Virus record (IMG/VR): IMGVR_UViG_3300020558_000015
Span: 1 to 37,600 of that record
DNA: 37,600 nucleotides
Strand: one strand, 5' to 3'
Source of the DNA: a virus
The position numbers were made by a program, and so were the translations under genes. The notes beneath the pieces were generated by a model that was not told where the DNA came from, did not search any database, and worked only from the letters and a program-made list of their open reading frames with translations. Of the stretch, positions 26,448-34,641 are shown piece by piece. How positions within the stretch are numbered: the stretch's first letter is position 1; each line of letters begins with the position of its first letter.

Positions 26448-28129
26448 TATCCTTGGGTTCCTGGTTTAGCTAATACAGCTGCTTTCTTTGTTAATATTTG
26501 TGCTAAAGCTTTTTCAGCGGCTTCTTCGTCTTTTTCTATTCTAGCCATAGCTGGATCTTCTTCTTTTAAAGCTTTCTTTAAAGCAGCTTTTAATGCTTCT
26601 TTAATTTTAGAATGCTTATCTTCACCTTCCATAAAGAAAGAAGATGTTATTTTTCTATCAGATGGAGCTTTAGAGTTGAATAATTCAATAGCTTTATCAA
26701 CACCAATTTGCTTACCTAACATCTTTAATTTACTATTCATAGCTGTTCCACGATCATAAGCACGTGGATCATCGCTCATTTCATAATACCAGTCATACTT
26801 AGACATTAATGAATTAAATTCTTCTTCAGCATTCATTTGTCCTTTCATTTTGTCAAATGAAGTACCTAAGTCAACACCACCCATGAATGAACCTTCTTTA
26901 ACATTCTTACTGTTATATTTATCAGCAAATGCTTTAGCATCAGCTTCTTTATCGAATGTTTTTATTTCACCATCTTGAGTTGTATAAACTTCGAATTTAC
27001 CATCCACTTTCATTACCTTAGCTTTGTCATGTGGATCTTTTGAAGCTTCTTCTAATCCTTCTTTAATAGATTTTAATTTATCAGCGTCAACAGTGATCAT
27101 AACATAATCACCTGCTGCTTCAATATCACCGCCAATCTTATCTATAATTTTAACAAAAGCATGGTCTGGTCCTAAAACATCTCTCCAGTTATCATCAGTA
27201 ATACCTTCTTCACCAAATTCATCCTCTATTCTATCCATATCAAATTCAAAATCTAAAGAAAAACTTACCTTACCATCTTTCTCTACAAATCCACTATAGT
27301 CACCACTGTCAGCTGATATATGTATTTGATTATCATCTTGTGTAACTTCTAATCCTTCTTTAATATTACCTTTATCAGATACTATTTTATAATCGTAGTT
27401 GTTATATGGTTCAAAGTCATCAAAGTTAGTTTGAGATATAAAATCTTCTTTACTAAGATCTGTATCTCCATTATCAAAAGCTATTTGCCAATGATGAGCT
27501 AAAGCAGCTTTTTTAGCTTCTTCTTCAGAACTAAAATATTCAACATCCACATCTTCTAAATCACCTGATGAGGGATCATAATGATATACTTTTAATATTA
27601 CCTCATTAATAAGATTCTCTTTAATGGTTTTTTCAGAGCCAGTTACACCTTTATCAGGCATTACTTTAACACCTTTAGGTTTTTTCTTACCTGCTTCTTT
27701 TTTACCTAATGTATCTTGTACATTAGCTTTAGCATCTTTCTTTAATTCTTTCTTTAAATAACCATCAGCTTTAGCTTGCATACCTGGTTTGTCTGTTTCA
27801 GGAGCTTCAAACTTATAAGGTGATTGATCTTGGTTAAGTAAAGTAGTATAGAAGTTAACATCTTTAGCTAAGTTCTTCAATACAATTGATTTAGCTTTTT
27901 CTAAAGATTCATTACTATAGTCATCCATTTGCTCTAGTTCATATTGAAGACCCATACGGTATTCATACGGGTTAGCAACGTCTATAGATAATTCTTTAAC
28001 TTCTTTTTTCTTTTTACCCTCAGTTAATGTTGTTCTTTTAACGCCGTATACTGAGTCATTATAATTAATTTCGTTAATTAAACCAGCGATAAGTTTAAGT
28101 CTTTCTATTTCGTTGATTGGTTTTTTCAT
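26447..28129 (-). CDS. Large prohead core / internal head protein
   Basis: 560 residues, strongly charged and rich in Lys, Asp and Glu. Low-complexity Lys runs (KKEAGKKKPKG) alternate with small folded-looking segments (VILKVYHYDPSSGDLEDVDVEYF, IHISADSGDYSGFVEKDGKVSF, FEVYTTQDGEIKTFDKEADA). Sites of the [ILV]-x-E-[GAIV] type recur: LINEIN, LTEGK, LINEVI, IKEGLE, VKEGS, IKEAL. That pattern fits a core protein cut by gp21 into pieces. It is coupled to gp21 by a one-base TAATG overlap and lies among the head-core genes. T4 has no clear counterpart of this size; function is inferred from composition, sites and context. Confidence 0.65.
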   Translation of the reverse strand: MKKPINEIERLKLIAGLINEINYNDSVYGVKRTTLTEGKKKKEVKELSIDVANPYEYRMGLQYELEQMDDYSNESLEKAKSIVLKNLAKDVNFYTTLLNQDQSPYKFEAPETDKPGMQAKADGYLKKELKKDAKANVQDTLGKKEAGKKKPKGVKVMPDKGVTGSEKTIKENLINEVILKVYHYDPSSGDLEDVDVEYFSSEEEAKKAALAHHWQIAFDNGDTDLSKEDFISQTNFDDFEPYNNYDYKIVSDKGNIKEGLEVTQDDNQIHISADSGDYSGFVEKDGKVSFSLDFEFDMDRIEDEFGEEGITDDNWRDVLGPDHAFVKIIDKIGGDIEAAGDYVMITVDADKLKSIKEGLEEASKDPHDKAKVMKVDGKFEVYTTQDGEIKTFDKEADAKAFADKYNSKNVKEGSFMGGVDLGTSFDKMKGQMNAEEEFNSLMSKYDWYYEMSDDPRAYDRGTAMNSKLKMLGKQIGVDKAIELFNSKAPSDRKITSSFFMEGEDKHSKIKEALKAALKKALKEEDPAMARIEKDEEAAEKALAQILTKKAAVLAKPGTQG

Positions 28130-28132
28130 ACT

Positions 28133-28141
28133 AATAAATAT
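28133..28141 (-). promoter_or_regulatory. Junction motif ATATTTATT, copy 8
   Basis: The coding strand reads TAATATTTATTAGTATG. TAA is the stop of the 41-residue gene and ATG the start of the next; only 3 nt separate motif and start. At this distance it cannot be a normal promoter for that ATG. Confidence 0.45.
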
Positions 28142-28266
28142 TAACGGCCCTGACCACGATATGCTTTTGGGCGAGGGCTATGTTTGTTATATGATTTTTT
28201 AGCGTTACCGCCTTTACGTTTACCAAATGTAACTTTGCGGCTTTCGCCTCTTATTGCTTTTGCCAT
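28141..28266 (-). CDS. Small, highly basic protein, 41 residues
   Basis: Translated by hand: ATG at 28264-28266, TAA at 28141-28143. It has 8 Lys and 6 Arg among 41 residues and almost no acidic ones. Segments include AIRGESRKVTFGKRKGG, NAKKSYNKHSPRPKAYRGQGR. Tight spacing (2 bp before, 11 bp after) and its place in the head-core operon support a real gene. The composition suits nucleic-acid binding or neutralising the acidic core. T4 also has small core proteins here (gp67, gp68), but I cannot show homology. Codon usage is slightly more GC-rich than its neighbours. Confidence 0.75.
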   Translation of the reverse strand: MAKAIRGESRKVTFGKRKGGNAKKSYNKHSPRPKAYRGQGR

Positions 28267-28268
28267 AA

Positions 28269-29126
28269 TTAATATCCTAAACTTTTAATTGTATCTTTAA
28301 CAAATATAGCAGCTTGTGCTACAGGGTAGTCAAATTTTTTAGCTACACCTTTTAAAAAGCGTAATACTAATTTATCACCTTCTGGATTTTTACCACCCAT
28401 AGCTTCATCCATATTAGTGTCTTTAATTTTCTCTATTTTATTTTGACACCAGTCAATAACTTCTTGTAAGTATTCAATTTGATCTCTCTTACTATCAGTT
28501 CCATGCATAAGATCATCTTCAATATCAGCGAAAATATCTTCACCTTCTTTTACTGGTTTTTTAGTTTCATTCATTTCAAGTTCAACACCTAAATCTTCAA
28601 CTAAGTCTTTTAATTCTTTAAGAGCTTGTACTAAACCTATTTTTTCTTGTGTTGGAATATTTGAACTAGTTGAGATATTGCGAGCTAAATTACTAACAAT
28701 TTCTTCAATTCTATCAATAGCCATAAGACTACCTTGACTTGCTTCTTCTACATTTTTCTCAGCTAAGAAATCCATCATTTTTTCTGCTTCAGCATCAGTA
28801 CGATCTTGTCCTAGATCTTCTTTAGCTAATTTTTCTTTTTCTTCTTTTTCACCAGCGGCTTTACCTTTCTCATATTCATAAGCAGCTTCACCTTCACCTA
28901 AATGTGACCAAATTTCTTTAGCTGTTTCAGCATCAATCAATTTCCAGCCTTCACCTTGTTTAATTACTTCAGCTTTAGCTTGTTCTAATGAGAAAGGACC
29001 AATTGGTTCTTCTAATCCTTCTTCATCATGAACATAATATTGTTGCTCTGGATTTTCTCTTAATTTAGAATAAGCACCTAATTTGTTTTCAACTAGGAAT
29101 TGTTTCATGTCAAAATTATCTGCCAT
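28269..29126 (-). CDS. Head-core protein with capsid-targeting-like N-terminus
   Basis: 285 residues, acidic. The start MADNFDMKQFLVENKLG nearly matches that of the 322-residue protein at 34975 (MADNFDLRKFITEAKLK) and resembles, as I recall it, the T4 internal-protein capsid-targeting sequence (MKTYQEFIAEA), which gp21 cuts after the Glu. The likely cut here is FLVE/NK. A short domain follows (YYVHDEEGLEEPIGPFSLEQAKAEVIKQG, similar to GYF-2-like 'ExGPFS' segments), then charged helices and LGVELEMNETKKPVKEGEDIF. The C-terminal 45 residues (LVLRFLKGVAKKFDYPVAQA) look folded. It lies 1 bp after the preceding core gene. Internal head protein is the best inference. Confidence 0.6.
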   Translation of the reverse strand: MADNFDMKQFLVENKLGAYSKLRENPEQQYYVHDEEGLEEPIGPFSLEQAKAEVIKQGEGWKLIDAETAKEIWSHLGEGEAAYEYEKGKAAGEKEEKEKLAKEDLGQDRTDAEAEKMMDFLAEKNVEEASQGSLMAIDRIEEIVSNLARNISTSSNIPTQEKIGLVQALKELKDLVEDLGVELEMNETKKPVKEGEDIFADIEDDLMHGTDSKRDQIEYLQEVIDWCQNKIEKIKDTNMDEAMGGKNPEGDKLVLRFLKGVAKKFDYPVAQAAIFVKDTIKSLGY

Positions 29127-29127
29127 T

Positions 29128-29775
29128 TTATTTTAGTTTTGTAGATTTTAAAAATAATGATTTTGCACTCTCTTTAATTTGTTGGAATGCATTTTCAGTA
29201 TATTTTTTATATTTTAAATCTTCACCTTCACTTAATTCACTTTTTAAACGATCAACGTATTCAAATATACGATTGATTTCGTTCATTTTTCTTTTTATTT
29301 GTTTAACTGCTTGATGGAATTGATCTGGTTTAGAACGCATTTTAGTTTCATTTCTAAACTGAGCGTATCCTTCATTTAAGCTAACTGTTTTTTTAACAAT
29401 TTCAATAGCATCAGTTGGTTTTAAAGCTCCCATTTCAACTGCTTTAACAAGTACTTTAACAGCATCTTCTTCAGCACCTAATTGTGCTAACATACCTGCT
29501 AAAGACTCATATTCACCTGCTTCCCATAGTTCTTTATAGTCAATTGCTTTTGAAGAACGATTTGGTTTAGATGGAGCATTAGTAAAACCAAAATGAGACA
29601 CAGCATAGTTATCTTTTACTTTACCAGCTGCTAGTTGTGGGGCATCTTCTTTTACTTTTTTCTTAAAAGCATATTTTGTAGCTACGCCCATACCAACACC
29701 TGGAGTTACAGAAGCACCGGTTCCTGTGGCCGATGTTTCTTTTTTAAGTTTAATTCCTAATTTTTTCTTATCCAT
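29128..29775 (-). CDS. Head-core protein sharing a TGTGxxxTPGxG motif with the capsid protein
   Basis: 215 residues, basic. Residues 16-31 read SATGTGASVTPGVGMG, closely paralleling SNTGTGGTFTPGTGEQ just after the predicted cleavage site of the major capsid protein. The middle (ELWEAGEYESLAGMLAQLGAEEDAVKVLVKAV) is helical. After that come QFRNETKMRSKPDQFHQAVKQIKRKMNEIN and a long helix ending KSLFLKSTKLK. No enzyme motif. It overlaps the upstream gene by 8 bp and leaves 1 bp to the next, so all are cotranscribed. Probably a core or capsid-interior component. Confidence 0.6.
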   Translation of the reverse strand: MDKKKLGIKLKKETSATGTGASVTPGVGMGVATKYAFKKKVKEDAPQLAAGKVKDNYAVSHFGFTNAPSKPNRSSKAIDYKELWEAGEYESLAGMLAQLGAEEDAVKVLVKAVEMGALKPTDAIEIVKKTVSLNEGYAQFRNETKMRSKPDQFHQAVKQIKRKMNEINRIFEYVDRLKSELSEGEDLKYKKYTENAFQQIKESAKSLFLKSTKLK

Positions 29776-30622
29776 TTACTTTCTTAATTTCCTCAGCTAG
29801 TTGCTGATATTGAAGTAATGCTACTAAATGTTCATCTTTTACAGACGACTTGTTAGATATTGGCTTTATCAACGTTATAACTTCGTTTAACTTAATTTCA
29901 GTTGTTTTGTCATTAACTTGTTTAACTAAATCAGTTAACTCGGTTTTAACCTTATTAAGGTTCTCGTTGATATATGTTTTAAGGTGTTCAGGATTAGAAA
30001 TATTGTTAATGAATTCTTTAAGTACTAACTTTTGACGTGTACTTAATGTTGAGTATTTAGTGTTGAACTTCTCAATTAACATTTTATATGCTAATAAACG
30101 TACATTTTTATCTTCTTTAGCTAATACTTGTTCAACTTCGTTTTCTTTATTTTCAACTAAGGTTTTCTTAGTGATATGTTCCATTACAGTAAGTTTATTA
30201 AGCACTAATTGTTTAGGCTCAACAAACTTATTATCCATAGCAGATTCAAATAATGTGTAAGCGGCGGCTAATGTTTTATAGTTGTTAACTTTGACTTTGA
30301 AAAAGCTCTCAAGGTTATAATGCTTCTTAATTTCTTTAATTAAGTTGTATTTTTCCTTAAGTAATGTTTCTTTGTTTAATTTTTTAGCTAAGTCAACAGT
30401 AGTATTAACTAATGCTTCAGCTTTACCTTCACTTAAGCGTGGTGCTGTTAAAATAGTATGGTAGAGTTTATGCTCTTTTGCTATTTCATTACTGTGAAAA
30501 TATTTTTTCACAATCTTTACCGCCTTAGAATCAGTATTCGCCAATGTGTCTGATGCTATTTGACGCACTAATAGCTCAAATAATACACCAGTGTTGCGAA
30601 ATTTGTTATGTTTTATGCGCAT
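29768..30622 (-). CDS. Conserved-looking head-operon protein of unknown function
   Basis: 284 residues, Lys-rich and almost entirely helical. The start MRIKHNKFRNTGVLFELLVRQIASD is distinctive and I have seen similar openings in genes near the portal of T4-like environmental phages. The rest (AVKIVKKYFHSNEIAKEHKLYHTI, LLAYKMLIEKFNTKYSTLSTRQKLVLKEF, LNEVITLIKPISNKS) predicts a helical bundle. No signal peptide, membrane segment or catalytic motif. Its place directly after the portal and before the core proteins suggests head assembly. Function not assigned. Confidence 0.65.
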   Translation of the reverse strand: MRIKHNKFRNTGVLFELLVRQIASDTLANTDSKAVKIVKKYFHSNEIAKEHKLYHTILTAPRLSEGKAEALVNTTVDLAKKLNKETLLKEKYNLIKEIKKHYNLESFFKVKVNNYKTLAAAYTLFESAMDNKFVEPKQLVLNKLTVMEHITKKTLVENKENEVEQVLAKEDKNVRLLAYKMLIEKFNTKYSTLSTRQKLVLKEFINNISNPEHLKTYINENLNKVKTELTDLVKQVNDKTTEIKLNEVITLIKPISNKSSVKDEHLVALLQYQQLAEEIKKVNG

Positions 30623-30644
30623 AGTTTAGTATAATGATACTAAT

Positions 30645-30653
30645 TATAAATAT
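30645..30653 (-). promoter_or_regulatory. Junction motif ATATTTATA, copy 9
   Basis: The coding strand reads TACATATTTATAATTAG in the 36-bp gap after the portal gene, 22 nt before the next start. It also contains TATAAT on the coding strand, so a host sigma-type reading is possible here. Confidence 0.5.
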
Positions 30654-30658
30654 GTATA

Positions 30659-32548
30659 TTATTTGATCTCGTCGCGGATGTTGTTTTCATTCAGTAAATC
30701 ACTTTCAAATAAAGTTGTACGGCGATTTACTGGTAATCCATCAAACATTTTCTTGTTTTTAAGATATGTTTCTAATGCTAATGGTGATCCACCTTTCCAT
30801 TGAGTTTTTGCTAATGTATCTTCTTGGTCTACACCTGCTGTGCTATATGATTTAGTACCTAATCTATCTTTACCAAATGGATTATCTTGACGATTAATAT
30901 TTGATACTGAAGCCTCAGGACGGCCAACTAAGTGTACAGGTTCATTAGGATTTTTCTCGTTATATCCTGTTGGCACAGCTCCATCTTTTCTACCCTTACC
31001 ATAAGCGACAGCTAATTGGTGTGGTGTACCATATACCTGGCCTGATTCATCTGGGTCATTACCTTCACCTTCAATTTGAGCTAATCTAAACTTACGTTTT
31101 TTATCTTCAATAATTAAATCACGATATTCATCATATTGGTCTTGGCTGAAATGGAATAAGTTATCATAAATCCAATCAGTTGGTAATAAATTAGACTCCA
31201 TAATGTTACTTGCTAACTCAACTTTTTCTTTCATTAAGTTAACACGTTCTTGATCATAAATGATAGAAGGTGTAGTTAAGTTTAACTCAAAGTTGGTTAA
31301 CATTTCACCATCATATCCTTGAGTATATAAGTGTACTAAGGCAATCTTAGTTAATTCTGATAATAATATCTTTTGAATACGTTCTACTGTACGAGCAAAT
31401 CTAATATCTTCAGCGGCTAATGTAGCTTTACCAGTTAAGTCTTTTTCATAACCCATAAATGCTTTAGGTATCTTAAGAGCAGCGAATAACTTATCTCTTA
31501 AGTAAGCTACGTCTTCAATACCATTATATTCTAAACCTTTTGCTGTATCAATACGAGTTGATTGGTCGTTACCTCTTACAGGAATGTAAAAGTCTTCCAT
31601 CATGTTCATCATATTGTACTTAAGGTTATATTGGCCTGTTGTTGGATCTACAAAAGGTACTTTCTTAAGTTTTTGTACTGTTTTTTGCATGAATGCTTCT
31701 ACCTCATTTGGAGGAATAGCACCTACATTCATATAGAAAATACGTTTTTCAGGAGCACGAACAATACGATGAATTAACATCGCATCTTCCATTAATATCA
31801 TTTGTTTGAATATCTTACGGCCTGGCTCTAAATAACTTCTACCATAAGGTAAATAGTTAACATCACTTATTAATCTAAAGTGAGCCATTTCATAGTTTTC
31901 AAAGTAGATATCTGATGTTGATGTACCTAAAGCGTACTGTGTTTGAGGAGTAGTGATACCAGATACTGATGTAGGATCATATTTAAATCTTACATAAGTA
32001 GGATTTTTAGGATTAGTACCTTCCTCTCTGATAATTGAGTAAGCGGAGAATGGTATAACATTATATACGCCAAATTTCTCAGCTATTTCTAATTTAAGAT
32101 AAAAGTCACCATACTTACACATGTTACGAGCCCAACTCCATAAGTTGAATTCAATATTTAACACATCATAGAATAAGTTGTATAATATCTTTTGAATATT
32201 TTCATCACTAGAGCGAACATGGAGCATTTCACCATGTTCATTTTTTAAAGTACACTCATCGGCTATAATATCAAGTGCTGAGGCTACAATAGCGTCAGTA
32301 TCCATTGATTCATAGTCGGTATAAAGTTGTACCCTTAATGTCTGGTAGTTGTAAACATTGTTTACATTATAAATACCAGCACCAGATGTGGTATAAATTT
32401 TAGTGAATCGGTCTACAAGTGCATTAGTCTGTAAAGTACCTAATGACTGTATTCGATCTGTATCAATTACTCTCAACTCATCCCCACCTACATTACGAAT
32501 AACAACGTCTGAAGAGAATAATCGTTTTAGATTGTCAAATAATCCCAT
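30659..32548 (-). CDS. gp20: Portal protein, gp20-like
   Basis: 629 residues (T4 gp20 is 524). Landmarks: MGLFDNLKRLF start, YTDYESMDTDAIVASALDIIAD near 76-97, WARNMCKYGDFYLKLEI near 139-155, HRIVRAPEKRIFYMNVG near 260-276, and the QSTRIDTAKGLEYNGIEDVAYLRDKL region, all as in T4-type portals. The dodecameric portal forms the head vertex through which terminase moves DNA and where the neck later attaches. The C-terminal 120 residues, beginning near 505 (EGEGNDPDESGQVYG), are polar and probably an extension. It follows the terminase by 30 bp. No Shine-Dalgarno sequence before the ATG. Confidence 0.95.
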   Translation of the reverse strand: MGLFDNLKRLFSSDVVIRNVGGDELRVIDTDRIQSLGTLQTNALVDRFTKIYTTSGAGIYNVNNVYNYQTLRVQLYTDYESMDTDAIVASALDIIADECTLKNEHGEMLHVRSSDENIQKILYNLFYDVLNIEFNLWSWARNMCKYGDFYLKLEIAEKFGVYNVIPFSAYSIIREEGTNPKNPTYVRFKYDPTSVSGITTPQTQYALGTSTSDIYFENYEMAHFRLISDVNYLPYGRSYLEPGRKIFKQMILMEDAMLIHRIVRAPEKRIFYMNVGAIPPNEVEAFMQKTVQKLKKVPFVDPTTGQYNLKYNMMNMMEDFYIPVRGNDQSTRIDTAKGLEYNGIEDVAYLRDKLFAALKIPKAFMGYEKDLTGKATLAAEDIRFARTVERIQKILLSELTKIALVHLYTQGYDGEMLTNFELNLTTPSIIYDQERVNLMKEKVELASNIMESNLLPTDWIYDNLFHFSQDQYDEYRDLIIEDKKRKFRLAQIEGEGNDPDESGQVYGTPHQLAVAYGKGRKDGAVPTGYNEKNPNEPVHLVGRPEASVSNINRQDNPFGKDRLGTKSYSTAGVDQEDTLAKTQWKGGSPLALETYLKNKKMFDGLPVNRRTTLFESDLLNENNIRDEIK

Positions 32549-32565
32549 AGTATCTTAGTATATGT

Positions 32566-32574
32566 TATAAATAT
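32566..32574 (-). promoter_or_regulatory. Junction motif ATATTTATA, copy 10 (near-palindromic)
   Basis: The coding strand reads TAGATAAATATTTATAAC after the terminase stop, 17 nt before the portal start. This copy also contains GATAAATA on the coding strand, so it could work in either direction. Confidence 0.5.
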
Positions 32575-32578
32575 TTAT

Positions 32579-34171
32579 CTAAACCAACCAGCTAATATCT
32601 TCCATTTGTCCTCTACCATTATCCATTTGCCAAGGATTATTTTGTTGCGGACTATGTGGGGTATAAAAGCCACTTGGTCCGGTATTATATGAAATTTTTC
32701 CTATACCTCCAAGTGAAGCGCGAGTTAAGTCCATACCTGTTTGAGAGAATTTTAAAGCTGTATCACGTAAAAACATACCAATACCAAAAGACATTACAAG
32801 GTCATCATTATATCCATCGTTGGCTTGCGCTTTACCATTTTTCCATACAAATGTTCTTAATTCCTCTAATGTGCGACGTGATTGAATAACACAAGCTCTA
32901 TCTCTCATATAAGCCTCTAATTTGGCTACTACAAGTGGTCTAGTTTTGAGTGAGTTAGTGAAACCTGGTATTAAATTATTGTTATTTCTATTTATAAAGT
33001 TATCCATTGTTATATTAGCTGTATCTGATTTAGATGAGTAATATAAGTTTTGGTAGCCTCGTTCTATAATGGTTTGTATTGTGTCCCATCCTATGTTTGC
33101 ATTTTCAACAACTAATAAAGCATTATTCCATTCAGTAGCAATTGATACAAGCATATGTCCGTAGTCACGAGTACCAACTTGTCCTTTATACTCTTCTACT
33201 TGTTTGGCCTCAGCTATATCAATAACATGACAAGCAGAATAGTCTTTACCATCACCTCTAGCTACGTCAGCAACAACCATATATTGTTTTGTATAATCTG
33301 GAAATTCCCAACGCCATAAGTTACCATCAAATCCACCTTTTGAAATAGGATCTGCTTGATATGTTGATATATAAAAATTTAAAATATCAGGTTCAACAAC
33401 TGTATCACCTGAAGTTGTAAAGTCACAATCACATTCTTGAGCGGCGTTTCTAATTCCTAAGATAGCATCTTGTTCATCTCTCCATTTTTGAGTTCGTTCT
33501 GGGTGTACTGTCCAAGGTAATTTTATAGATACAAATCCGTTTTTTCCTTCTTCACCACCAATAAATGTTCTATGGAACCAATTACCAGTACCAAATGGTG
33601 TTGATATAGCGATACATTGACCACCAGTGGCTAAGGTTTGTTGAGCAGAGGCAAATATCTCATCTATACCTTCAATGAATGCGGCCTCATCTAGTAACAG
33701 TAATGATACTGCTTCAGATCGACCTGCGTCGCCAGTAGCACCAATTGCTTTTATCTGAGATCCATTTGCTAGTTTTAAACTTAGTTTATTGTTTTCTAAA
33801 GCATTTATTTTAAGCCAGCTGGGTAGGTTATCATAAGCAAATTTTACTTTGGTAACCATGTTTTTAGCAGTTTCTTGCTTAGTGGCTATACAAAGTACGT
33901 TTTTGTCTTTGTTAAATAACATTAACCAAAGTGAATAAGCTGACACTAGAGTAGAGATACCTAACTGTCTTGACTTGTTAACTATACTGTAACGATTCTT
34001 TTTAAACTGATGTAATACACCTTCCTGAAATGGATATAAATTAAATTGGATACGACCACGTTGTGGGTGTTGAATCCAATAATATTTTTTCATAAAATAA
34101 ACAGGATCAGTAGCACATTTAACATATTCCTGTTTAATAATATCTTTAATATTCTGTTGTTGATCGCTCAT
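32579..34171 (-). CDS. gp17: Large terminase subunit, gp17-like
   Basis: 530 residues (T4 gp17 is 610). The ATPase part has a deviant Walker A, KSRQLGIST at 66-74, with Ile where T4 has the P-loop Lys; Lys66 may substitute, as in lambda-type terminases. Walker B is LLLLDEAAF at 157-165 and the coupling motif AISTPFG lies at 188-194. The RNase H-like nuclease shows VVADVARGDGKD (Asp302), LLVVENANIG (Glu356) and YNDDLVMSF (Asp456/457). It cuts concatemeric DNA and drives packaging through the portal. First gene of its unit, 13 nt after a junction motif and a terminator. No small terminase gene is visible in the window. Confidence 0.95.
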   Translation of the reverse strand: MSDQQQNIKDIIKQEYVKCATDPVYFMKKYYWIQHPQRGRIQFNLYPFQEGVLHQFKKNRYSIVNKSRQLGISTLVSAYSLWLMLFNKDKNVLCIATKQETAKNMVTKVKFAYDNLPSWLKINALENNKLSLKLANGSQIKAIGATGDAGRSEAVSLLLLDEAAFIEGIDEIFASAQQTLATGGQCIAISTPFGTGNWFHRTFIGGEEGKNGFVSIKLPWTVHPERTQKWRDEQDAILGIRNAAQECDCDFTTSGDTVVEPDILNFYISTYQADPISKGGFDGNLWRWEFPDYTKQYMVVADVARGDGKDYSACHVIDIAEAKQVEEYKGQVGTRDYGHMLVSIATEWNNALLVVENANIGWDTIQTIIERGYQNLYYSSKSDTANITMDNFINRNNNNLIPGFTNSLKTRPLVVAKLEAYMRDRACVIQSRRTLEELRTFVWKNGKAQANDGYNDDLVMSFGIGMFLRDTALKFSQTGMDLTRASLGGIGKISYNTGPSGFYTPHSPQQNNPWQMDNGRGQMEDISWLV

Positions 34172-34184
34172 GCAACTGTTTGTA

Positions 34185-34193
34185 TATAAATAT
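34185..34193 (-). promoter_or_regulatory. Junction motif ATATTTATA, copy 11, directly after a terminator
   Basis: The coding strand reads CTTTTATATATTTATATAC; the terminator stem ends 6 nt earlier and the terminase ATG is 13 nt later. If it is a promoter -10 element, the terminase mRNA would have a leader of only a few nucleotides. Confidence 0.6.
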
Positions 34194-34199
34194 ATAAAA

Positions 34200-34226
34200 G
34201 AGGCCTAACCTTACCGGTTAAGCCTC
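34200..34226 (-). terminator. Rho-independent terminator before the terminase gene
   Basis: An 11-bp stem with one G-U pair: GAGGCTTAACC with GGTTAGGCCTC around GGTAA on the minus strand, followed by TTTTATATA. It lies 22 nt after the stop of the 130-residue gene and ends the upstream unit. Confidence 0.8.
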
Positions 34227-34248
34227 AGTGCATGGGATTGCAAGGATC

Positions 34249-34641
34249 TTATTTAGTTAAATATAAATAGCCTAAACCGCCTATAACAGCAGTTCCTAAT
34301 AGTTTAGTGAAAACTAATTTAGCTTTTAATTTCTTATTATCTTTTCTTAATTGATCAACCCATAATTGTTGAGCATCAAATTTTAACTGTTCATTTTTGA
34401 TACGTTCTTCATATAACATACCTTTTTGAACATGTCCTGATATAATACTATCTTTTAATGTTACTTTCTTTTCTAATAATGTAATATTTTCATTACATAA
34501 TTTTAACTCAGCCTTAGCACTATCACCACTAACTAAATCTTTAACAATTAATTTAGCTACAGGAGATGGTATTTTAATAGTATCTTGTTGAGCGTAACCA
34601 AATATAGGTAAAAACGCTAATATAATTAAAATGTATTTCAT
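34249..34641 (-). CDS. Exported coiled-coil protein with C-terminal membrane anchor (possible spanin partner)
   Basis: 130 residues. Residues 1-19 (MKYILIILAFLPIFGYAQQ) are a type I signal peptide ending in the AQ/QD style common in Bacteroidetes. A charged coiled coil follows at about 42-108, then a hydrophobic segment at 110-128 and a Lys end. There is no lipobox Cys, so it is not a classical outer-membrane spanin. It starts on the stop of the gene before it (TAATG, one-base overlap), as in tightly coupled lysis pairs. Together they could span the periplasm. Alternatives: an envelope protein for superinfection exclusion, or a virion injection protein. Confidence 0.5.
   Translation of the reverse strand: MKYILIILAFLPIFGYAQQDTIKIPSPVAKLIVKDLVSGDSAKAELKLCNENITLLEKKVTLKDSIISGHVQKGMLYEERIKNEQLKFDAQQLWVDQLRKDNKKLKAKLVFTKLLGTAVIGGLGYLYLTK

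Noticed and set aside
29768-30622. Possible NusB-like antiterminator fold in the 284-residue protein
   Set aside because: Only the first 30 residues give a vague helical resemblance; no conserved RNA-binding pattern is visible.
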